Shown: positions 23,012 through 32,807, counted from the first letter of the stretch. The stretch is 64,000 nt of DNA from an uncultured Gammaproteobacteria bacterium (GCA_947260025.1 CAMYON010000029.1:1-64000), one strand, 5' to 3'. Translations and numbers: made by a program. The notes: generated from the letters alone by a model not told the origin.

Positions 23012-24061
23012 CTAGCCGCCTATTTTGAGACGAGCGGTATTGTCGTCACGTATCCTGGACGAGAAATTAATCTCTTCGTCATTGAACAGGATTTCGACGC
23101 CAAAACCATTACCGAGGAAAACCGAGAACGGCGCCGCACCGGTTAACTCAACCGTCTGGTCCGCGCGCAGCAGGTCATAGACCAGCTGGTAGCCGGAACT
23201 GTCCTTGATGTCGGCCCAGGTATCGGCGTTGACGACAATGCTCAGTTTATCCGAACCGACGGGCGCATTCAGATTCGGCAGATCGCGGCTGCCCAGCACC
23301 GGCTCCAACGCCTCGGTGGTGGCCGCAGCGCTAGCGGCGGGCTCAGGCTGCTGCATCGCGACTGCTTCGTCGGGCTCGGATTCGAGCGGCTCGGGATCGA
23401 CCGGTTCGCTCGCGGCCGGTTCGCTGGCAACAGCCTCGGCTTCGACTGATTCTGCAGCGACCGTTTCACCCTGTGCCGGCGCCTCCGCTTCCGCCAGCTC
23501 CTGCTCCGCCTGGATCGCTTCATCGGCGGCTGCCTGCATCTCCGAAGCAGCCTCGATTTCGGTATTGACCACCTCCGATTCGACCGGCTCGGTTGCTTCC
23601 TGGCTCGAAGTTTGGGTATCCAGCGAAATGGGCGATTCTTCGTCCTGGCTTTTATTCCACCACCAGGCTGCCAGTAACGCCGCGAGCCCCAGGACGACGA
23701 GATAGGTGGTCCATTTTATGCGCACATCGGCGACCGACAATTCGGGTATCGTGTTACTGGTCGAGGATATCGGCGGATCCTCTTCAGAGTAATAATCGAT
23801 GTATTGCTCGATCATGTCGTCTTCATCGAGCGCGACGATTCGCGCATAGGCACGCAAATAGCCTTTGACAAAGATCGGGGCAGTAATTTCTTCGAAGTTA
23901 TTTTCCTCGATAGCCTCGAGGATACCGGGGCTCAGGTGCATACGTCCTGCAACATCTTCGAGCGACAATCCCTGCTGAATCCGAGCTGCCTGCAGACGCT
24001 CCCCTGGGCCGATACCACTCGGCCGGGTTTCCGTCTTCGTCTGTTGCTCTGCCGTTGACAT
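23012..24061 (-). CDS. rodZ: RodZ-like helix-turn-helix membrane protein
   Basis: N-terminal HTH LQAARIQQGLSLEDVAGRMHLSPGILEAIEENNFEEI, TM, Ala/Glu/Pro-rich linker, C-terminal DUF4115-like domain. Confidence 0.88.
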   Translation of the reverse strand: MSTAEQQTKTETRPSGIGPGERLQAARIQQGLSLEDVAGRMHLSPGILEAIEENNFEEITAPIFVKGYLRAYARIVALDEDDMIEQYIDYYSEEDPPISSTSNTIPELSVADVRIKWTTYLVVLGLAALLAAWWWNKSQDEESPISLDTQTSSQEATEPVESEVVNTEIEAASEMQAAADEAIQAEQELAEAEAPAQGETVAAESVEAEAVASEPAASEPVDPEPLESEPDEAVAMQQPEPAASAAATTEALEPVLGSRDLPNLNAPVGSDKLSIVVNADTWADIKDSSGYQLVYDLLRADQTVELTGAAPFSVFLGNGFGVEILFNDEEINFSSRIRDDNTARLKIGG

Positions 24062-24062
24062 A

Positions 24063-24812
24063 CTACTGAATCTTTAGCCAGTCCTGGTATTCGCGCGAGT
24101 CGGGAAACTCCGACTCCAAACGTTGCGCCAGCTCGGCAACGTCGCCTGCGCTATCCAGCTCGAGCGTGTTCCGGATTGCCAGCCACAGGCTTTTGGCACT
24201 GGCGCGCGCGGTCAGGTGATAACGATCGATATAAAGCTTCGTCTGGGCGTAATCGCCCTCGCTGAACAGCAATTCACTCATGGTCAGCAATGCCGGCGCA
24301 AAATCGCTCTTTGCGGCCAGCGCCTTGCGCAGGTATTCCCTGGCGTCGTCTCGCTCGTTAACCTTGAGCAAACATATCGCCGCATTGGTATAAGCAAACT
24401 CGGGGGTCTTGTAGAGCGGATCATCGAGTGCGCGCAGGAAGTACTTTTCCGACTCCCGTTCCCTGTTGTTACGGCACAGGAACGCGCCATAATTATTCGC
24501 TGCCTCGGGATTCTTCGGATCAAGCCTGGTCGCGATCCCGTAGTGACGTTCCGCAAGTTCTTTCTGCCCCAGGCGATCCTGCAGAATGGCGTAGGTATAG
24601 TTGGCTTTGACATTGTCGGGATTGTATTGCAGCGCCCTTAACAGTTTTTCACTCGCCAGCTCGAGATTGCCTTGCCGCAGATACCCGATTCCCAGCTCCA
24701 CATTAACGTTACTGGCCGCGTCATTGTCAGTTGGCTTCTTCGAACCCGAGGTTACGCAGCCCTGCAGCAGCCCGAGCAGCAGCAGAAGAACAACAATTTT
24801 CTCAATGCGCAA
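24063..24812 (-). CDS. pilW: Type IV pilus biogenesis lipoprotein PilW/PilF (TPR)
   Basis: Lipobox LLLLGLLQGCVTS; TPR repeats; NYGAFLCRNNRERESEKYFLRAL. Confidence 0.88.
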   Translation of the reverse strand: MRIEKIVVLLLLLGLLQGCVTSGSKKPTDNDAASNVNVELGIGYLRQGNLELASEKLLRALQYNPDNVKANYTYAILQDRLGQKELAERHYGIATRLDPKNPEAANNYGAFLCRNNRERESEKYFLRALDDPLYKTPEFAYTNAAICLLKVNERDDAREYLRKALAAKSDFAPALLTMSELLFSEGDYAQTKLYIDRYHLTARASAKSLWLAIRNTLELDSAGDVAELAQRLESEFPDSREYQDWLKIQ

Positions 24813-25923
24813 GATTCACCCCCTCGATCTGGCTGAGGCTCAACTGGTATTTGCTGCTGCGCCGGCTGCGGTCCTGGAAAGCACCGACCAGCTGGCCACA
24901 GGCGGCATCGATATCGTCGCCACGCGCGCGACGGGTCACCGTAACGATCCCCTTGCCCGCGGTGTAATCCCGAAAGCGATCGATCGTGGACTGTTCCGAA
25001 CAGCGGTAAATGGCGTGCGGGTAGGGATTGAACGGAATCAGATTCAGCTTGCAGGGCATGTCGCCTATCAGCTTCACCAGCTGGCGTGCATGTTCGAGGC
25101 TGTCGTTAACGCCTTCCAGCATGACGTATTCGAAAGTGATTTTACGACTCCGGTAGCCATCGATATAGCTGTGACAGGCCTGCATCAATTCCTTGATCGG
25201 GTACTTGCGATTGATCGGCACCAGTTGATTGCGCAACCGATCGTTGGGCGCGTGCAGCGATACCGCGAGCGCCACGTCGGTAACCTGTTCCAGCTTATGC
25301 ATGGCCGGCACGACACCGGCGGTGCTGATGGTGACGCGGCGTTTACTCAGCGCGTAACCGAAATCATCGCACATCATATCGACCGCGGCGATCACCGCAT
25401 CAAAGTTGAGCAGGGGCTCACCCATGCCCATCATCACGACATTGGTTACACCCTGCTCATAGCCTTCCGCGAGCAGGCTATGGTGCGCAAAGTGCAATTG
25501 GGCGATTATTTCAGCGGTGGTCAGATTGCGATTAAACCCCTGCTTCGCGGTCGAGCAAAAACTGCAGTTCAGCGTACAGCCCAATTGCGAGGAAACGCAC
25601 AGGGTCATGCGCGATTTTTCAGGAATCAACACGCACTCGATGGCGTTATCGCTGTCGTCGACGCCAAGCAACCATTTACGCGTACCGTCGGCCGATTTCT
25701 GTTGTTCCAGCATACGTGGATGCTCGATACAACAATGCCGCTGCAGGAACTCCCGCAGTTTCTTGGACATATCGGTCATCAACGCAAAATCCGTCACCCC
25801 GCGCTGGTGCACCCACTGCATCAACTGCCTGGCGCGAAACGGCTTTTCTCCATTGGAGACAAAAAACGTTTCTAGCGCCGCTCGATTGTAATCGAGTAAA
25901 TTAATCTTTTCGGTCACGGGCAT
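24802..25923 (-). CDS. rlmN: 23S rRNA (adenine2503-C2)-methyltransferase RlmN
   Basis: CVSSQLGCTLNCSFCSTAKQGFNRNL; GMGEPLLNFDAVI; start MPVTEKINLLDYN. Confidence 0.95.
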   Translation of the reverse strand: MPVTEKINLLDYNRAALETFFVSNGEKPFRARQLMQWVHQRGVTDFALMTDMSKKLREFLQRHCCIEHPRMLEQQKSADGTRKWLLGVDDSDNAIECVLIPEKSRMTLCVSSQLGCTLNCSFCSTAKQGFNRNLTTAEIIAQLHFAHHSLLAEGYEQGVTNVVMMGMGEPLLNFDAVIAAVDMMCDDFGYALSKRRVTISTAGVVPAMHKLEQVTDVALAVSLHAPNDRLRNQLVPINRKYPIKELMQACHSYIDGYRSRKITFEYVMLEGVNDSLEHARQLVKLIGDMPCKLNLIPFNPYPHAIYRCSEQSTIDRFRDYTAGKGIVTVTRRARGDDIDAACGQLVGAFQDRSRRSSKYQLSLSQIEGVNLAH

Positions 25924-26156
25924 CGGATTGGTTGCAGATACTCTGGCTAAGCCAAACATGATTACCCGGCAAGGATAAGGCCGCCGGGTCAATCGCCGAA
26001 TTTTACGCATAAATCAGTTGTAGTAGAAGTGAAAAGCTTCCACTGGAGAAGTATTTACCCGCTTTTGCCTCGATTTTTCGGTAAAACCGCTTGTTAGGTC
26101 CGAGTAGCCCGATATAATTCGGGTTTTTACAGGTTTGACACGGCCGCCCACCCCCG

Positions 26157-27632
26157 ATGATCTTCACCGAAACCCGCGGTAACGACGGCACTCGCGACGC
26201 CCAAATCAGCTTTTCAGGGGCGCTTTTATCACCCATTGCCTCGTTCGGAGGCATCTATAGCCCGAAGTCTCTGACGCCGCTGCCACCCGATTTTCTGGGC
26301 CAGCATATCGAGAGTTCTTACCAGGCCCTGTCGCTGGCGTTACTCGAATACCTGGACATCGACATCGAATCCTCGGTCCTGCGCTCGGCACTTGCCCTGT
26401 ACGATCGTTTCGACGATCCCGCCGACCCGGTGCCGCTGGCAAAGATCGAAGACAAACTGTTCGTCAGCGAGCTTTACCACGGCCCGACCAGGGCATTCAA
26501 GGACATGGCGCTGCAGCCCTTTGGCCTGATATTGTCGAACCTGGCGCAGCAACGGGAGCGGCAGTACCTGATCCTGACGGCAACCAGCGGCGATACCGGT
26601 CCGGCAGCGCTGGAAACCTTTCGCGACCGTCCCAATATTCGCGTCGCCTGCCTTTATCCGGCCGGCGGAACCTCCGACGTGCAGCGTCTGCAAATGGTTA
26701 CCGAGGCGGCGGCCAACCTCAAGGTGATCGGCATCCATGGAAACTTTGACGACGCGCAATCGGCGCTTAAATCGTTGCTGGCTTCGCCCTCATTCAATCA
26801 GCGTCTGGACGAACTCGATATCTCGCTATCGGCCGCCAACTCGGTTAATTTCGGACGCATCATCTTCCAGATGCTGTACCAGTTTCATTCCTATCTTGCG
26901 CTAGTACGCCAGCAGGAAATCGAACTCGGCGACGAAGTCGTTTTACATATCCCCAGCGGTAATTTCGGCAACGCGCTCGGCGCCTACTACGCGCGACGGC
27001 TCGGATTGCCGATCGCAAAGATCGTGATCGCATCGAACGCCAATAACGTGCTCACGGAGTGGATCGACAGCGGGCGCTACGATCTCAGCAAACGTCAATT
27101 GATTGCGACCACGTCACCGGCGATGGATATTCTCAAGTCATCCAACGTCGAGCGGGTGCTGTTTGACCTGTTCGGTGCCGCCCGCACGCGCGATTTGATG
27201 CGGCAGCTCGACGACAACGGCTGGTATCAACTCGAAGCCGACGAACATGACCAGATCAGCGAGATCTTTGCCGCGGACTTTTGTTCCGACGAAGAAAGCA
27301 TGCATTACATCAAACAGGCGTTCGACGCTGGATACCTGATGGACCCGCACACCGCCACCTGTTTCAAATCCTGTCGTGCGCCCGCGTTTGCGGACCGGGT
27401 AAATATCATCTATTCAACCGCGGAATGGACCAAGTTCGCACCGATTATCGATCAGGCGATCAATGGTAACCGCGGGCAGGCTGATCGCAGCGCGCTGGAA
27501 GCGATCGCCGCGTCCGCCAATGTCGAGGTTCCACCGATGATCGCCAGCCTGTTCGAGAAACCGGTCGCGCACCCCGACGTGGTTGCGAGACAGGATATCG
27601 AGGCCGAGATACTGAAATTCCTCGAAACCTGA
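26157..27632 (+). CDS. thrC: Threonine synthase
   Basis: ELYHGPTRAFKDMALQPFG; ILTATSGDTGPAALE; VHIPSGNFGNALGAYYARRLGLP. Confidence 0.94.
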   Translation: MIFTETRGNDGTRDAQISFSGALLSPIASFGGIYSPKSLTPLPPDFLGQHIESSYQALSLALLEYLDIDIESSVLRSALALYDRFDDPADPVPLAKIEDKLFVSELYHGPTRAFKDMALQPFGLILSNLAQQRERQYLILTATSGDTGPAALETFRDRPNIRVACLYPAGGTSDVQRLQMVTEAAANLKVIGIHGNFDDAQSALKSLLASPSFNQRLDELDISLSAANSVNFGRIIFQMLYQFHSYLALVRQQEIELGDEVVLHIPSGNFGNALGAYYARRLGLPIAKIVIASNANNVLTEWIDSGRYDLSKRQLIATTSPAMDILKSSNVERVLFDLFGAARTRDLMRQLDDNGWYQLEADEHDQISEIFAADFCSDEESMHYIKQAFDAGYLMDPHTATCFKSCRAPAFADRVNIIYSTAEWTKFAPIIDQAINGNRGQADRSALEAIAASANVEVPPMIASLFEKPVAHPDVVARQDIEAEILKFLET

Positions 27633-27634
27633 AC

Positions 27635-28855
27635 TTACTGTTCGGGTGGGAGTTCCGCCTCGGTCCAGCGCATCACCAGCAGCCCGGCGACCCCCAGTAC
27701 CGCGAAACCGAGGACCAGTGGCAACACCGTTGAGTTGTAGGCATCGGCCACGATCACGCCAAAAATCACCGAAATCAGCGTCGATATGGATCCCACAACC
27801 GCCGATCCGAGGCCGGCGATGTGCCCCAACGGCTCCATCGCCAGTGCATTCAGGTTGCCGAACAGAATACCGAAACAGAAGAACAGCGGCAGCAGGTAAA
27901 GCATCAGCAGGTTCAAATGTGGATGGCCATCGAAATACCATGCGCACAACAGGAAGCAAAAAGACAACAGGCATATCGACCGCAGGGCGATACGCGACAA
28001 CCGGCGCATGCCGAAACGCATGACCAGACGCGCATTGACCAGCGAGGCGCAGCCAATCGAGACCGCAAGGATGCCGAAATACAGCGGGAATAGCAGCTGT
28101 AACTGATACTGAACCTGGAATATCTGCTGCGAACTGCTGAGGTAGCCGAGGAAGGCGCCGAAGATGAAGCCCATCGTCAGCGTGTAACCCAGTGCGGCCC
28201 GGATACGTAGAATGGCTCTTACGTCGAAAATCAGCTGCGCGAACGAGAACGCGATGCGATTGCCCCTGGTCAGGGTCTCCGGCTGACGTCGCCAGAACCA
28301 AAAGCCGACCGCCAGCGCGAGGCACAGGAACATCACGTAGATGTAATGCCAGTCAGCCAGCAACAGGATGCCCTGGCCCACGGCCGGCGCGAACACCGGC
28401 ACCAGGATGAACACGGTCATGACGAAAGACATCACGCGCGCCATCTCGCGCCCCTTGTACTTGTCGCGCACCAGGGCGATCGAGACGATGCGCGGGCCCG
28501 AGGCGCCCAATCCCTGCAGGAATCGACCCATCAGCATTTGCGTAAAATCGACCGCGACAATCGATAACAAACAGCCCAGGGTAAATAGCAACAAGCCTGA
28601 CAGGATCGCGGGGCGGCGGCCGATGGAATCCGACAACGGTCCGAAAAAGAGCTGCCCCAGGCCCATACCGGCAAAAAATACCGAGATGACGTATTGACTG
28701 TCGTTGATACGAGTGACGCCGAGATCGGCCGCTATTTCCGGCAGCGCAGGCAACATCGCGTCGATGGACAACGCCACCAGCGAAATGATCAACGCGATCA
28801 GGATCACGAATTCGGCGAAACCCGGCCCGGGGCTGGCAGTTGCGCGCGTAGTCAC
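27635..28855 (-). CDS. Bcr/CflA-type MFS multidrug transporter
   Basis: 12-TM MFS with FAGMGLGQLFFGPLSDSIGRRPAILSGL. Confidence 0.88.
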   Translation of the reverse strand: MTTRATASPGPGFAEFVILIALIISLVALSIDAMLPALPEIAADLGVTRINDSQYVISVFFAGMGLGQLFFGPLSDSIGRRPAILSGLLLFTLGCLLSIVAVDFTQMLMGRFLQGLGASGPRIVSIALVRDKYKGREMARVMSFVMTVFILVPVFAPAVGQGILLLADWHYIYVMFLCLALAVGFWFWRRQPETLTRGNRIAFSFAQLIFDVRAILRIRAALGYTLTMGFIFGAFLGYLSSSQQIFQVQYQLQLLFPLYFGILAVSIGCASLVNARLVMRFGMRRLSRIALRSICLLSFCFLLCAWYFDGHPHLNLLMLYLLPLFFCFGILFGNLNALAMEPLGHIAGLGSAVVGSISTLISVIFGVIVADAYNSTVLPLVLGFAVLGVAGLLVMRWTEAELPPEQ

Positions 28856-28876
28856 TGTCGTATTGGCCCGGTCCTT

Positions 28877-29323
28877 TCAGCCGGATGTCAGAGCGGTCAT
28901 CAGGCAACTGGCGCTGTCCGGGCAGAGTGCAGCAAACTGCCTGGTTTGCGCGATGGCGGCAGGCACTTGCGCGCGCTCCACCCGGCTGAATCCCAGGTTT
29001 TCGAAGTACCCCGCGGCGGTTTCGGTCAACAGGTAAACCGCTTCCCTGCCCTGCAGTTGCGCCTGCCCGAGCAGAAATTCGACGATTGCTCGCGCCAGGC
29101 CACGCTCCCGGTACTCTGGCTGCACCACGACCGAACGCAGCAGGCCGAAATTACCCGCTGGTTCCAGCCCGCCAGCGGCAACCAGCCTGTCGCCATCAAA
29201 CATTCCGCAAAAAATCTCGGCACACTCACCGATATCCTCGATCGGCAAATCGTTGTTTTTCAACAGGTTTTCAAGTTGACCCAGGCAATCGGCTGACAGC
29301 CAGGCTATCGAACCGAGCGACAT
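28877..29323 (-). CDS. GNAT family N-acetyltransferase (ArsN2-like)
   Basis: LRSVVVQPEYRERGLARAIVEFLLGQAQLQGREAVYLLTETAAGYFENLGF. Confidence 0.85.
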   Translation of the reverse strand: MSLGSIAWLSADCLGQLENLLKNNDLPIEDIGECAEIFCGMFDGDRLVAAGGLEPAGNFGLLRSVVVQPEYRERGLARAIVEFLLGQAQLQGREAVYLLTETAAGYFENLGFSRVERAQVPAAIAQTRQFAALCPDSASCLMTALTSG

Positions 29324-29341
29324 TAAGCGCGTGCTCTCGAA

Positions 29342-30703
29342 TCAATCGCCATCCAGCGTCTCGACCCGGATACGGTGGACATCCCCATGCACGACGTCGA
29401 GTCCGGTTATCGCCGCGATCGCATCGTCCATCTGCTGCTCCCGGATCTTTTGCGTCAGCATGATGATCGTCGCACGGGTAACGCCTGACTCGGGTTCCTT
29501 CTGCAGGATTGCCTCGATCGAGATATCGTTATCGCCCATGATGCGGGTAATCTCCGCCATCACGCCGGGACGGTCATCGACCCGCATGCGCAGGTAATAG
29601 GCGGTCTGGATTTCGCTGATAGGCAAAATGGGAATATCGACGATCTGATCGGGTTGAAACGCCAGGTGCGGCACCCGGTTCTGCGCATCGGTGGTAATCG
29701 TGCGCGCGACATCGATGATATCGGCAATCACCGCCGAGGCGGTCGGGTCGGCGCCTGCACCGGCGCCATAGTAGAGCGACGGGCCCAGCTTATCGGCCAT
29801 CACCAGCACCGCGTTCATGACGCCGTCGACACTTGCTATCAGGCGTTTTTCCGGAATCAGCGTGGGATGCACTCGCATTTCAATGCCCTGTGCGCTGCGC
29901 CGGGCAACGCCGAGATGCTTGATGCGATAACCCAGCTGGCCGGCATAGACGACATCTTCGGCGGAAACGCCGCCGATGCCTTCGGTATAAACCGCGTCGA
30001 ACTGCAGCGGAATGCCAAATGCGATCGACGACAAAATACAAAGCTTGTGCGCCGCGTCGATTCCCTCGATATCGAAGGTAGGATCCGCCTCCGCGTATCC
30101 CAGCGCTTGCGCCTCGGCCAGCACGTCATCGAAATCGCGCCCTTTGTCCCGCATCTCGGTAAGGATGAAATTACCGGTGCCGTTAATGATACCTGCCACC
30201 GATTCGATATGATTCGCGCTCAAGCCTTCGCGAATCGACTTGATGATCGGAATACCACCGGCAACGGCGGCTTCGAATACGACATTGATCCCCTGATGCT
30301 GGGCCGCGGCAAAAATTTCGTTACCATGCAGGGCGATCATCGCCTTGTTGGCGGTGACCACGTGCTTGCCGTTTTCGATCGCCTGCATCACCAGTTGCAG
30401 TGCCGGCTCGTAGCCGCCGATCAGTTCGATGACGATATCGATCTCGGGGTTGTTAACGACCTCGAACGGATCGGCTACCAGCTCGATATCACCGCTACCC
30501 GTTGGCATGCCAGCGCCAACATCACGCCGCGACGCCTGCACGATCTCGATCTTGCGGCCCGCACGGCGGGCTATTTCGGCGGCATTGTTTTGCAGCACCA
30601 GCGCGGTGCTCGCGCCCACGGTACCAACGCCAAGTAAACCAAGTTTTACCGGTTTCAATACAAGTCTCCAGAAAGCTTTGCAGGGGGATTTTAGACCGCG
30701 CAA
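29342..30703 (-). CDS. hom: Homoserine dehydrogenase
   Basis: KLGLLGVGTVGASTALVL; VVTANKAMIA; ACT domain at C-terminus; true start may be a TTG near 30658. Confidence 0.94.
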   Translation of the reverse strand: MRGLKSPCKAFWRLVLKPVKLGLLGVGTVGASTALVLQNNAAEIARRAGRKIEIVQASRRDVGAGMPTGSGDIELVADPFEVVNNPEIDIVIELIGGYEPALQLVMQAIENGKHVVTANKAMIALHGNEIFAAAQHQGINVVFEAAVAGGIPIIKSIREGLSANHIESVAGIINGTGNFILTEMRDKGRDFDDVLAEAQALGYAEADPTFDIEGIDAAHKLCILSSIAFGIPLQFDAVYTEGIGGVSAEDVVYAGQLGYRIKHLGVARRSAQGIEMRVHPTLIPEKRLIASVDGVMNAVLVMADKLGPSLYYGAGAGADPTASAVIADIIDVARTITTDAQNRVPHLAFQPDQIVDIPILPISEIQTAYYLRMRVDDRPGVMAEITRIMGDNDISIEAILQKEPESGVTRATIIMLTQKIREQQMDDAIAAITGLDVVHGDVHRIRVETLDGD

Positions 30704-30790
30704 CCTTAAGAAATGTATACCCGGGTGTCAACCACGAGTAACGCTGCGGCGACGTTGATCACGCAATCGAATTACTTTATTCTGCCGCCC

Positions 30791-31165
30791 ATGCCGCTCT
30801 CTGAAGATATCGTCACCAGTCGCCATCGATTCACTTCCTATGGCCCCGCTTCTGTCACCATCAACGAAGTGGTCTACCGGCAAAGCCTGGTGCTAACTGC
30901 CAACGACATCTACAGCCCATGGGCGGTCTCCTCAATCGAGGACCTGAACCCCGAAAACCTGGCGCTCGTGCTCGAATCGAAACCCGCGGTTGTCCTGCTC
31001 GGTACCGGTGAACAGCAACGCTTTCCCGATGCCAGGACTTTCGCCCTGTTCGGCGAACAGGGCATCGGCCTCGAAGTCATGGACAATGGCGCGCTGTGCC
31101 GCACCTTCAACATCCTCGTCGCCGAAGACCGCGCCGTCACCGCCGCTGTCATACTTGGCAGCTAG
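30791..31165 (+). CDS. Mth938-like (DUF498) domain protein
   Basis: RFTSYGPASVTINEVVYRQSLVLTANDIYSPW; KPAVVLLGTGEQQRFPD. Confidence 0.82.
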   Translation: MPLSEDIVTSRHRFTSYGPASVTINEVVYRQSLVLTANDIYSPWAVSSIEDLNPENLALVLESKPAVVLLGTGEQQRFPDARTFALFGEQGIGLEVMDNGALCRTFNILVAEDRAVTAAVILGS

Positions 31166-31194
31166 GAACTTCTAGCCGTTAAAACGTCCCAGGC

Positions 31195-31302
31195 GGCAAC
31201 CGCAGGCCACCCTCTCGACTGACCAGTTTGTCTGCGGCTTCCCAAGAAAGGGTGTTTTCAGGACAACCGGTCTTTATGTCGAGAGGGGGGCCTGCGGTTG
31301 CC
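31195..31302 (-). repeat. Palindromic element E3 (short form), reverse orientation
   Basis: Outer stem GGCAACCGCAGGC..CCCTCTCGAC / GTCGAGAGGG..GCCTGCGGTTGCC; core TAAAGACCGGTTGTCC..GGGAAGCCGCAGACAAACTGGTCAGTCG on the minus strand. Confidence 0.9.
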
Positions 31303-31563
31303 TCTGAAATAGCATGGAAGACTCATATCCTTTTCTCGGAGACCGCAATCAACAATTGACTGCCGTCAGGTTCTAAATAGCTGAGATAATCTTTTCCTGA
31401 ATTGTCGGAAATAACTCGTTACGCGAGATGAATCGTCGAATCGCAAGTTGCAATCCCTGAACATGGTTCGACACGTTGGACCGGCAGTACCCAGTATTTT
31501 TGGCTGGGCATTCGAATGTTTTCTCGGAAATTAGATTCAGAATCGTTGAACATAAAGTCGGAA

Positions 31564-31671
31564 GGCAACCGGAGGCGTCACTTTCGACATAAAGGCCGGT
31601 TGTCCTGAACACATACACTCGTGGGAAGCCACAGGCAAACCGGCCAGTCGAAAGTGACGTCTTCGGTTGCC
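31564..31671 (+). repeat. Palindromic element E4 (short form), forward orientation
   Basis: Outer stem GGCAACCG..GTCACTTTCGAC / GTCGAAAGTGAC..CGGTTGCC; core TAAAGGCCGGTTGTCC..GGGAAGCCACAGGCAAACCGGCCAGTCG. Confidence 0.9.
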
Positions 31672-31722
31672 GTTTGGGAAGATAATGGTCCCGCGACCTG
31701 GCCGCGGGATGACAGGGAAAGG

Positions 31723-32795
31723 TTATTCTTCGATGATGTTTTCGCGGGAGTAGCCGCTGTGCTCGAGGATGCGGCGCAGCTTGCGCAGCGCGTCCATCTG
31801 GATCTGGCGCACGCGCTCCCGGGTCACGCCGAGCTCGAGCCCGACTTCTTCCAGCGTGCCGCGCGGATGATTGCGCAAACCGAAACGGCGCACCACGACA
31901 TCGCGCTGTTTTTCGTCGAGCTCGTCGAGCCAGCTGTCGAGATGCTTGATGACGCTTTCGTCCTGCAGGATGCTGGACGGATCGGGATTGCTGTCATCCG
32001 GAATCACGTCGAGTAGCGGGCGCTCGCCTTCGCCACCCATCGGAATATCGAAGGATGACACCCGGTCGGCCAGTTTGAACATTTTCTCGACGTCCTTGAC
32101 CGGCTTCTTCAACAGCTGGGCGACATCCTCGGGAGTCGCCTCGCGATTCAATTCCTGGGTCAGCTTGCGCGCCGCCCTGAGGTAAGTGTTCAGTTCCTTG
32201 ATAACGTGAATCGGCAGGCGAATGGTGCGGGTCTGGTTCATCAACCCGCGCTCGATAGTCTGCCGTATCCACCAGGTCGCGTAGGTCGAAAAGCGAAAAC
32301 CGCGTTCCGGATCGAATTTCTCGACCGCGCGGATCAGGCCGAGATTGCCCTCTTCGATCAAATCCAGCAACGCCAGACCACGATTCATGTAACGCCGTGC
32401 GATTTTGACCACCAGGCGCAGGTTGCATTCGATCATCTTGTCGCGCGCGGCGGTGTCGCCTTTCAACGCGAGGCGTGAGTAGTACACTTCTTCTTCGGCG
32501 GTTAACAGCGGGGAGACTTCGATTTCCTTGAGATAAAGCCGCGTCGGGTCGGCATCGGATCTTCCGGCTTGCGACGCTCGGTGAACTTTTCAGCTTCGAT
32601 TACCTCTGCGTCATTATCGTCGTCATCGTCGTCGTCATCATCATCATCATCATTGATAATGGTCGCTTGCTCGGAATCTTCTTCTTCGTCATCCGCCAGC
32701 TTCGCAGCCTCCTGGTCTTCGACAAGGTCTTCCACCAGGTCTTCGGCTGGTATTTCGGTATCTTCGATAAGCGACTTATCGGTAGATTTGGTCAT
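31723..32795 (-). pseudogene. rpoS: RNA polymerase sigma factor RpoS, reading frame interrupted
   Basis: N-terminus in ORF 32502-32795; region 1.2 ([34 protein letters not shown]) and all later regions in another frame; nlpD-rpoS synteny. Confidence 0.85.
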
Positions 32796-32807
32796 CCAGA
32801 GGTTCCT

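Noticed and set aside
31373-31618. 81-aa ORF between E3 and E4
   Set aside because: Begins inside the palindrome E4, no recognisable motif; treated only as spacer
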